A DNA stretch of 7,427 bases, taken from the NCBI GenBank assembly GCA_946407325.1, contig CAMJNN010000060.1:1-7427 (forward strand), read 5' to 3'. Under the pieces are notes generated by a model. It ran no database searches, was not told the DNA's origin, and saw nothing but the letters and a program-made list of their open reading frames with translations. The stretch's first letter is position 1. Each line of letters begins with the position of its first letter. Both the position numbers and the translations under genes were made by a program. The DNA is from an uncultured Prevotellaceae bacterium (GTDB taxonomy: Bacteria > Bacteroidota > Bacteroidia > Bacteroidales > Bacteroidaceae). Positions 1-5,730 of this stretch are shown here, piece by piece.

Positions 1-54
1 TTTTAGCCTTGGAGAATCAGGCCTTTTAATATCAAAGTTGTTTTCGATAGTTTC

Positions 55-1311
55 TTAGTCTCTTCGGAAAATATCTCGGGTATAAACCTTTTCCTGAACA
101 TCATCTAGGCAAGCATCGTAGCGATTGGCAATGATAGCCTGACTATCCCGTTTAAACGCCTCAAGGTCATTCACCACACGACTGCCAAAGAAAGTAGTGC
201 CATCAGGCAAAGAAGGTTCATATACTATCACTTCGGCACCCTTCGCCTTGATGCGCTTCATGATACCCTGAATACTGCTCTGTCGGAAATTATCGCTGTT
301 ACTCTTCATCGTGAGGCGATACACCCCAATCATACAATGACGCTCCTCCATTGGATTATAGTCGCCACGATTGTAATAGTCGTAATACCCAGCCATATGC
401 AACACCCTGTCGGCTATGAAATCTTTGCGGGTACGGTTACTTTCCACAATGGCTTGTATGATTGTCTGAGGTACATCAGAATAATTGGCCAACAACTGTT
501 TCGTGTCTTTCGGCAAGCAGTAACCACCATAGCCAAAAGACGGATTGTTATAGTGATTGCCGATGCGTGGATCTAAGCATACACCATCAATGATGGATTG
601 TGTGCTTAATCCTTTCATCTCGGCATAGGTATCCAGTTCGTTGAAGAAACTTACTCGCAGAGCCAAGAAGGTATTGGCAAACAGCTTCACTGCCTCAGCC
701 TCGGTAAAGCCCATAAACAACGTAGGTACATCTTTCTTCAAGGCACCCTCTAACAACAAGTCGGCAAAAACATGCGCTGCTTCCAGTAAGCGAGGATCAT
801 CAGGGTTAGTGCCTACAATAATACGACTGGGATAGAGGTTGTCGTACAACGCCTTACTCTCGCGCAGGAACTCAGGCGAGAAAAGAATATTCTGACTATT
901 CACCTTCTGGCGGATGCTTTCCGTATAACCCACGGGAATAGTAGATTTTATCACCATAATGGCGTTTGGGTTCACCTTCATCACCAACGAGATCACCGCC
1001 TCTACGGCACTCGTATCGAAGAAATTCTTCATGCTGTCGTAGTTGGTAGGAGCCGCTATCACCACAAAGTCGGCATCTCGATAAGCCTCTTCGGCATCAA
1101 GGGTAGCCTTCAGCTTTAAAGGCTTAGTGGCGAGGTATTCCTCAATCTCCTTATCCACGATAGGCGACTTCCGGTTATTAATCATCTCCACCTTCTCAGG
1201 CACGATATCCACTGCCGTCACCTCGTGGTGTTGTGCCAATAAAGTAGCGATGCTCAAACCCACATAGCCTGTTCCGGCTACAGCAATCTTTACATCTTTC
1301 ATAGCTATCAT
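55..1311 (-). CDS. ugd: UDP-glucose 6-dehydrogenase (short, E. coli Ugd-like form)
   Basis: Cytoplasmic NAD-dependent enzyme that oxidises UDP-glucose twice to UDP-glucuronate, a precursor for capsule, exopolysaccharide or LPS sugars. The 418-residue protein has an N-terminal Rossmann motif AGTGYVGLS (residues 12-20), the SPEFLRE motif (145-151), the central dimerisation helix with EAVKLFANT (206-214), and the active-site segment [15 protein letters not shown] (259-273) with catalytic Cys265. The C-terminal UDP-binding part includes [13 protein letters not shown] (331-343) and ends in KVYTRDIF. These match E. coli Ugd and streptococcal HasB (about 390-400 residues) rather than the longer GDP-mannose dehydrogenases. 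Met1 lies only about 9 bases from the predicted transcription start. Met4 (position 1302) gives the usual family N-terminus [10 protein letters not shown] and may be the real start. It lies 33 bases downstream of cstA on the same strand and has its own promoter. Family assignment is secure; the polysaccharide it serves is not visible here. Confidence 0.96.
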   Translation of the reverse strand: MIAMKDVKIAVAGTGYVGLSIATLLAQHHEVTAVDIVPEKVEMINNRKSPIVDKEIEEYLATKPLKLKATLDAEEAYRDADFVVIAAPTNYDSMKNFFDTSAVEAVISLVMKVNPNAIMVIKSTIPVGYTESIRQKVNSQNILFSPEFLRESKALYDNLYPSRIIVGTNPDDPRLLEAAHVFADLLLEGALKKDVPTLFMGFTEAEAVKLFANTFLALRVSFFNELDTYAEMKGLSTQSIIDGVCLDPRIGNHYNNPSFGYGGYCLPKDTKQLLANYSDVPQTIIQAIVESNRTRKDFIADRVLHMAGYYDYYNRGDYNPMEERHCMIGVYRLTMKSNSDNFRQSSIQGIMKRIKAKGAEVIVYEPSLPDGTTFFGSRVVNDLEAFKRDSQAIIANRYDACLDDVQEKVYTRDIFRRD

Positions 1312-1324
1312 TCTTTTATGGATG

Positions 1325-1356
1325 CAAAGGTAATGGTTTTTCTTTTATTTCGCAAG
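1325..1356 (-). promoter_or_regulatory. Bacteroidota-type promoter for ugd, inside the cstA 3' end
   Basis: Read on the minus strand, a -7 box TACCTTTG (1325-1332) follows a -33 element CTTG (1353-1356) with 20 bases between TTG and the box. This matches the TTG / TAnnTTTG pattern of the Bacteroidota primary sigma factor. Transcription should start near 1320, giving a leader of roughly 10-20 bases for ugd. The -33 element lies within the last coding codons of cstA, so ugd can be expressed independently of cstA read-through. Confidence 0.7.
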
Positions 1357-2769
1357 TATATTCTTACGATACCACCTTGCAAACCAAATGATGGCAACAA
1401 TCAGGACGCAACCGCCAATGCCGTAGGATATCAGGTTGCCCAAGCCAAAGGCGATGGGCGATATCAGCAGGAAGGTGGTGCAGACAAAGGTCATGAACAA
1501 GGCGGGTATCAAGGTGATGATAAACGGCTTGCGCTTATGTGCCAGATAGATGGTGATGGCCCAGAGGGTGAAGATGGACAATGCCTGGTTGGCCCAACCG
1601 AAGTAGTTCCATATCTTATTGAAACCATCGACATCGGCGATATTATACCACAGCACCAATATGGTGACAATAAACAAAGGAACACTGATAAGCAGACGAT
1701 GGGCAATGCTTTTTTGGCTTAAGTGGACAAAGTCGGCAATAATCAATCGGGCACTTCGCATGGCGGTGTCGCCCGTAGAGATAGGTGCTGCCACCACACC
1801 CAACAGGGCCAGTACGCTGCCCAACATTCCCAACCAACTCTTTGATACGATATTGACAATCTGCGGAGCACTGGCTGATGTATCGGCACCCAAATCAGCG
1901 GCTCCTCCTCCATAGAAGAAGTAAGAGGCCACCGTTGCCCATATCAGCGCCACAATGCCCTCGGTAATCATGGCACCATAGAAGATGGGACGCCCCAACT
2001 TCTCGTGCTTGATGCAACGAGCCATCAACGGACTTTGCGTAGCATGGAAGCCACTGATGGCACCACAGGCTATGGTGATAAACAAGATAGGTACGATGGG
2101 ACCCATCTTGGGATTCTTGTTGCCGATGCCCTCCCATATCTCAGGCACATCGGGCATGATGAACAACAATGCCACCAACACGGCAATTGCCATGAACAAC
2201 AGGGCAAAGGCAAACAGAGGATAAATCTTGCCAATAATTTTGTCGATAGGCATCATGGTGGCGATGAAGTAATAGACGAAGATTATAACGACCCAGAACA
2301 TGAAGCTGCCCACCATACCACTTAAAATGATGGCAGGACTATACACAAACACGGCTCCTACCATGATGAGCAGCAACACGGTAAACAACAGCATCAGTTT
2401 CTTGGCACGGCTACCCAGGTATTTGCCAATGATATCGGGCAGTCCGACTCCCTTGTTACGCACAGATATCATGCCGGCAAGGTAGTCGTGGGTGGCTCCT
2501 GCAAAGATACATCCCAACACAATCCACAGATATGCCGACGGACCGAACTTGGCACCCATGATGGCACCAAAGATAGGACCTGTGCCTGCAATATTGAGAA
2601 ATTGAATCATGAAAATCTTCCACAATGGAAGGGGGATGTAATCCACTCCATCGGTCATCGACATGGCTGGTGTTCTGCGATTATCAGGGCCAAACACCCG
2701 CTCAATGAACTTGCCATAGAACATGTAGCCAGCTATCAATGCCAAAATTGCCAAGAAAAACGTTATCAT
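1345..2769 (-). CDS. cstA: CstA-family carbon starvation / pyruvate transporter (short form)
   Basis: Integral inner-membrane transporter of the CstA family. E. coli CstA and BtsT are pyruvate transporters, and CstA has also been linked to peptide uptake; the substrate here is inferred only. The 474 residues are very hydrophobic, with about 12-13 predicted membrane segments (for example 1-17, 79-100, 126-147, 153-173, 184-205, 225-245, 263-285, 312-332, 357-374, 415-436 and 446-464). Family hallmarks are FLNIAGTGPIFGAIMGAKFG (57-76), AGATHDY (90-96), CGAISGFHATQSPLMARC (235-252), STGDTAMRSARLIIAD (331-346) and the late FGWANQ (389-394). E. coli paralogues are about 700 residues, so this form lacks a large C-terminal part; the reading frame is intact and the N-terminus is canonical, so it looks like a natural short version rather than a truncation. 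It is divergent from the GHL10 gene and upstream of ugd on the same strand, with no terminator seen between cstA and ugd. Confidence 0.93.
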   Translation of the reverse strand: MITFFLAILALIAGYMFYGKFIERVFGPDNRRTPAMSMTDGVDYIPLPLWKIFMIQFLNIAGTGPIFGAIMGAKFGPSAYLWIVLGCIFAGATHDYLAGMISVRNKGVGLPDIIGKYLGSRAKKLMLLFTVLLLIMVGAVFVYSPAIILSGMVGSFMFWVVIIFVYYFIATMMPIDKIIGKIYPLFAFALLFMAIAVLVALLFIMPDVPEIWEGIGNKNPKMGPIVPILFITIACGAISGFHATQSPLMARCIKHEKLGRPIFYGAMITEGIVALIWATVASYFFYGGGAADLGADTSASAPQIVNIVSKSWLGMLGSVLALLGVVAAPISTGDTAMRSARLIIADFVHLSQKSIAHRLLISVPLFIVTILVLWYNIADVDGFNKIWNYFGWANQALSIFTLWAITIYLAHKRKPFIITLIPALFMTFVCTTFLLISPIAFGLGNLISYGIGGCVLIVAIIWFARWYRKNILAK

Positions 2770-2805
2770 AATAACAAATACCTATTGTTGTTGTATAAAA
2801 CGTTG

Positions 2806-2836
2806 CAAAATTAATAGATATAATCGTAATAAAGAA
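2806..2836 (-). promoter_or_regulatory. Probable promoter for cstA
   Basis: On the minus strand a canonical -7 box TAATTTTG (revcomp of 2806-2813) lies 36 bases upstream of the cstA start. A degenerate -33 element, TTC rather than TTG, is at 2834-2836 with 20-base spacing; a true TTG (2838-2840) is 24 bases away, longer than usual. The predicted leader is about 30 bases, A/T-rich, without a Shine-Dalgarno sequence. The promoter lies back-to-back with that of the divergent GHL10 gene. Confidence 0.55.
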
Positions 2837-2873
2837 GCAATTTAAAAGAAAAATGTCAAAATGTGGGATTGTC

Positions 2874-2904
2874 TTGGTAATGTCTCCGACTTGCATTATC
2901 TTTG
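2874..2904 (+). promoter_or_regulatory. Bacteroidota-type promoter for the GHL10-family gene
   Basis: A -33 TTG (2874-2876) and a -7 box TATCTTTG (2897-2904) are separated by exactly 20 bases, an excellent match to the Bacteroidota promoter pattern. The expected transcription start is near 2909-2911, about 11-13 bases before the ATG at 2922. This decides the start of the gene, because any start upstream of about 2909, such as the in-frame ATG at 2853, would lie outside the transcript. Confidence 0.75.
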
Positions 2905-2912
2905 CAAGCAAA
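2890..2912 (+). promoter_or_regulatory. Overlapping inverted repeats at the GHL10 promoter / start site
   Basis: Two perfect dyads overlap here. The first is CTTGCA (2890-2895) with TGCAAG (2903-2908), 7 bases apart, bracketing the -7 box. The second is TTTGC (2901-2905) with GCAAA (2908-2912), 2 bases apart, straddling the expected transcription start. They could be an operator. However, part of the symmetry comes from the TTTGCA stretch that all the promoters in this window share, so chance is a real possibility. Confidence 0.3.
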
Positions 2913-2921
2913 TTGAATGGC

Positions 2922-4388
2922 ATGAAAGTAAAAGCACTTATTATATTATTTCTGCTTGCCGGAAACTTCTTGATGGCGCAGACTCCACTACCCAAGCACG
3001 AAGTGAGGGCGGCGTGGATTACAGCCGTCTATGGACTCGACTGGCCCAAGACGAAAGCCACCAGTGCCGAGGGTATCCGACGACAGAAAGCTGAGCTGTT
3101 GGATATGCTCGACAAACTGAAGATGGCCAATTTCAACACCGTTCTCTTCCAGACGCGTACGCGAGGCGATGTGATTTATAAATCTGCCTACGAACCCTAT
3201 AACTCGATTCTGACAGGCAAGGTGGGTGGCGATCCTGGCTATGACCCCTTGGCTTTTGCCATAGAGGAATGTCATAAGCGAGGCATGGAGTGCCACGCAT
3301 GGATTGTGGCCATTCCCCTGGGCAACCGCACGCATGTCAACTCATTGGGGAACAAGTCAGTAACGAAGAAAAGACCCAGCATCACCGTGGCCTACAAACG
3401 TGAGTATTTCCTGAACCCTGGGCATCCCGATACCAAGAAATACCTGATGGACATGACTCGTGAGATTGTGCAGAACTATGATGTGGACGGGGTGCATTAC
3501 GACTACCTGAGGTATCCTGAAAACTCGCCTCAGTTCCCAGACAGGAACGAATATCGCAAATATGGAAACGGACGTGACATCGACCAGTGGCGACGTGATA
3601 ACATTACAGAGATTGTGCGTACAATCTATAATGGTGTGAAAGCCCTAAAGCCTTGGGTGAAGGTAAGTACCAGTCCGGTGGGCAAGTACGACGATACCAC
3701 CCGTTACCCCTCTCGCGGCTGGAATGCCTTCAATGCTGTGAAGCAAGATGTGGTAGGCTGGATGGGAGAAGGCATACAAGACCAGATCTACCCCATGATG
3801 TATTTCAAGGGCAACAACTTCTATCCGTTTGCCCTGGATTGGAAGGAGCAGAGCAACGGACGTCAGGTAATCCCTGGTTTGGGTATCTATTTCTTAGATC
3901 CCAAAGAGGGCGACTGGGACATCACCGAGATAGAACGACAGATACTCTTCAGTCGTAACAACGGTTTGGCAGGTCAAGCCCATTACCGCATCAAGTACCT
4001 GATGGACAACGTGCAAGGACTGTATGACCTGCTTACTGACGAGCTTTATACAGCTCCTGCCTTGCCTCCTGCCACCCCTTGGTTAGACAACGTGGCGCCG
4101 TCTGCTCCAAAGAACCTACAGGTGACAACGGATGCTGACGGTTACATCCACCTGAGTTGGGAAGCTGCTACTGACAACGATGCCAAGAATGCACCCATGT
4201 ATATTGTGTATGGTTCCAACACGTATCCCGTTGACACCAGTAACCCTGCCAATATCATTGCCCAAAGGGTGCAAGGAACGGAATACATTTATGCGCCTAT
4301 ATTTCCATGGAATCGTAAAACCTATTTTGCTGTAACGGCCATCGATCGTTATGGCAATGAGAGTGAAGCGGTGCAACTGGAACAATAA
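2922..4388 (+). CDS. Secreted family-10 glycosyl hydrolase-like (GHL10/DUF187) protein with C-terminal FN3-like domain
   Basis: Predicted exported hydrolase of 488 residues. Residues 1-19 form a signal peptide (MKVKAL, then a hydrophobic core IILFLLAGNFL, with likely cleavage after LMA). There is no lipobox cysteine. Residues about 26-340 match the GHL10 (PF02638) TIM-barrel family: it opens with EVRAAWITAVYGLDWP (27-42), then FNTVLFQTRTRGD (71-83), CHAWIV (124-129) and the signature DGVHYDYLRYP (189-199), followed by DQIYPMMYFK (287-296). Residues about 392-485 resemble a fibronectin type III module (APSAPKNLQV, then TYFAVTAIDRYGNES). E. coli DigH (YddW), a relative, cleaves peptidoglycan glycan strands lacking stem peptides; that role here is an inference, and another envelope or dietary glycan is possible. 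The frame is open upstream to an ATG at 2853, but the promoter lies inside that stretch and the signal peptide begins at 2922. It is monocistronic and converges on the next gene. Confidence 0.88.
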   Translation: MKVKALIILFLLAGNFLMAQTPLPKHEVRAAWITAVYGLDWPKTKATSAEGIRRQKAELLDMLDKLKMANFNTVLFQTRTRGDVIYKSAYEPYNSILTGKVGGDPGYDPLAFAIEECHKRGMECHAWIVAIPLGNRTHVNSLGNKSVTKKRPSITVAYKREYFLNPGHPDTKKYLMDMTREIVQNYDVDGVHYDYLRYPENSPQFPDRNEYRKYGNGRDIDQWRRDNITEIVRTIYNGVKALKPWVKVSTSPVGKYDDTTRYPSRGWNAFNAVKQDVVGWMGEGIQDQIYPMMYFKGNNFYPFALDWKEQSNGRQVIPGLGIYFLDPKEGDWDITEIERQILFSRNNGLAGQAHYRIKYLMDNVQGLYDLLTDELYTAPALPPATPWLDNVAPSAPKNLQVTTDADGYIHLSWEAATDNDAKNAPMYIVYGSNTYPVDTSNPANIIAQRVQGTEYIYAPIFPWNRKTYFAVTAIDRYGNESEAVQLEQ

Positions 4389-4393
4389 CAAAT

Positions 4394-4416
4394 CATCTCC
4401 GTTCGGGGGTGTTCTA
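4394..4416 (+). terminator. Possible weak terminator hairpin between convergent genes
   Basis: Six bases after the GHL10 stop codon, CATCTCC (4394-4400) can pair with GGGGGTG (4405-4411) around a GTTC loop. This gives a 7-bp stem including two G-U pairs, followed by the short, imperfect T-run TTCTA. On the opposite strand the two wobbles become A-C mismatches, so it would work poorly for the convergent gene. The 25-base gap holds nothing else. Confidence 0.35.
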
Positions 4417-5589
4417 TACTTCGATATAAGCAAGGTTTTGTGTAGTTGGTGTTACTGGCACTAATGGTAGAAAGCCTGCATGCACCTTGCCCTCTTTGAT
4501 GACTAATGGCATCTTCTGTTGGTGGTCATGCACAAAAGCTGCTAGCTCTTTAGACGTGTGGAAATGCTGGATCATAAACCTGCCTTGAGCTTGCTCGGCC
4601 AAAAAGCGGTCTTTAATGACACGGGCTACATAGCCCATGGTATGGCGATAGTTGATTTCTACACAAGGGTGGATGCACATTCCATCGGGCTCCTGACAAA
4701 TCATCATATCTACCCCTACACAACCTTTGTAGCCTTGTTGTGCCAGGAAACTGCTCACAATTTGGAATGTCTTTTCTAACGATGGCTTAGGAACGTACTT
4801 AACAAGGCTGTGTTCAATTTCTTCATTGCTCAGCAAGACATTGCCTTGATAGGCTCCTTTCTTGTCTGTATCAAATAAAGAATAGCCCAAGAAGGTAACG
4901 GGACGGTCAGGGGTTTCATTCACTTGAAACTCCATGGCGAAATCTTGCACCTTATTGTATATAGGCATCACTGTTACGTATCCTTGGTTGCTTATCACTC
5001 GTTGGCACCAATTCTTGTCTCGGTCATTGAAGTCATCTCGACACCACAGCAGGCCTTTACCACTGCTCGACCAAGGTTCTTTGAACACCACCCCACCTTG
5101 GTCTTTCATCAAGTGGAAATAGTGCTCGCAATAGGCAGTGTCGGTCACATTACGTGAAATGCCACAGAAATCAGGGTCGCTCTCAAACTGCTCCAACAGC
5201 AAGCCTACCATCTTGCGTTGCGAGAGCTGGCGATGATGGTCAAGCTCGAGGTCTGTGGGTAGGTATTGTGCGGCTATCCCTGCTCTGACAAGCTTATTAC
5301 GGAATGATCGGTTCCAACCCCATGGGTGGACTTCGAATGGCTCGGTCAATGATGGCAAGTCTGCCAGGGAAAACAGTTGTACATCACAACCGAACAATTC
5401 GTTCATTTCTTTCAGAAATACCTGATTTTCTGCTCTATCTGACAATATAAAACTTCCTGGTTGGGCATACCATATGGGGAGCATGGACAGGTCGGCTATC
5501 ATCTGGCGTACCCTTTCGGTGGGGGTATAGTTACCTTTGCCATTTGCTAACGACAAATCTGTTTCAGGATTAAATATATAGAGCCGCAT
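4414..5589 (-). CDS. ATP-grasp-like protein of unknown function
   Basis: I do not recognise a characterised homologue. The 391 residues have no signal peptide or membrane segment, so a cytoplasmic location is likely. Several stretches look like an ATP-grasp ligase fold. FKEPWSSSGKGLLW (169-182) resembles the lysine plus glycine-rich ATP-binding loop. AMEFQV (218-223) lies on a central strand. GVDMMI (292-297) and HPCVEINYRHTMG (307-319) resemble the late Mg-binding segment, with candidate ligands Asp294, Glu311 and Asn313. The first 110 residues would be a pre-ATP-grasp or substrate domain and carry the striking FNPETDLSLANG (6-17), YTPTERV (21-27) and HPWGWN (89-93 region) motifs. If the fold is right, it would join a carboxylate to an amine or thiol using ATP; the substrates are unknown. 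It stands alone: convergent with the GHL10 gene and divergent from nifJ, so context gives no clue to function. ATG at 5589 is the natural start because the conserved-looking N-terminus begins right there. Confidence 0.8.
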   Translation of the reverse strand: MRLYIFNPETDLSLANGKGNYTPTERVRQMIADLSMLPIWYAQPGSFILSDRAENQVFLKEMNELFGCDVQLFSLADLPSLTEPFEVHPWGWNRSFRNKLVRAGIAAQYLPTDLELDHHRQLSQRKMVGLLLEQFESDPDFCGISRNVTDTAYCEHYFHLMKDQGGVVFKEPWSSSGKGLLWCRDDFNDRDKNWCQRVISNQGYVTVMPIYNKVQDFAMEFQVNETPDRPVTFLGYSLFDTDKKGAYQGNVLLSNEEIEHSLVKYVPKPSLEKTFQIVSSFLAQQGYKGCVGVDMMICQEPDGMCIHPCVEINYRHTMGYVARVIKDRFLAEQAQGRFMIQHFHTSKELAAFVHDHQQKMPLVIKEGKVHAGFLPLVPVTPTTQNLAYIEV

Positions 5590-5614
5590 ATGTTACAATT
5601 GTTATTTTCGGTCA

Positions 5615-5622
5615 TAAAGATA
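5615..5622 (-). promoter_or_regulatory. Weak candidate -7 box for the ATP-grasp-like gene
   Basis: On the minus strand TATCTTTA (revcomp of 5615-5622) differs from TAnnTTTG only in the final base and lies 25 bases upstream of the start codon. No TTG is present 19-21 bases further upstream. It is the best candidate I see on this strand in the divergent gap, and its upstream half would overlap the nifJ promoter. Confidence 0.3.
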
Positions 5623-5644
5623 GTTAATATTTTGCATACTCTGC

Positions 5645-5675
5645 TTTGATAATAGGCAAAAAAGAGCTACATTTG
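5645..5675 (+). promoter_or_regulatory. Strong Bacteroidota-type promoter for nifJ
   Basis: A -33 TTTG (5645-5648) and a -7 box TACATTTG (5668-5675) are separated by 19 bases, a near-perfect match to the Bacteroidota consensus. Transcription should begin near 5680-5682, giving a leader of about 50 bases. The last part of the leader (5711-5730) is almost entirely A with some C and T and has no Shine-Dalgarno sequence, the type of leader linked to efficient translation in this phylum. Confidence 0.75.
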
Positions 5676-5730
5676 CAACTTGAACTAAAATGAACGAGTA
5701 ATAAACAATCTATAAACAAAAACAAAAATT

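Noticed and set aside
5..27. Hairpin GCCT/AGGC followed by CTTTT, downstream of ugd
   Set aside because: Only a 4-bp stem with a 9-base loop, and the T-run is on the plus strand, the wrong side for terminating ugd.
1318..1722. Open frame of 134 codons on the plus strand, antisense to cstA
   Set aside because: It lies wholly opposite a clear transporter gene, is rich in Gly, Gln and Asp without domain character, and is a shadow of hydrophobic codons read in reverse.
2005..2325. Plus-strand open frame antisense to cstA
   Set aside because: Low-complexity His/Gln/Asp-rich translation opposite transmembrane segments; no promoter or family resemblance.
5627..5634. Plus-strand ATATTTTG resembling a -7 box upstream of nifJ
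   Set aside because: TA is out of register with TTTG and there is no -33 element at the right distance; the box at 5668-5675 is far better.
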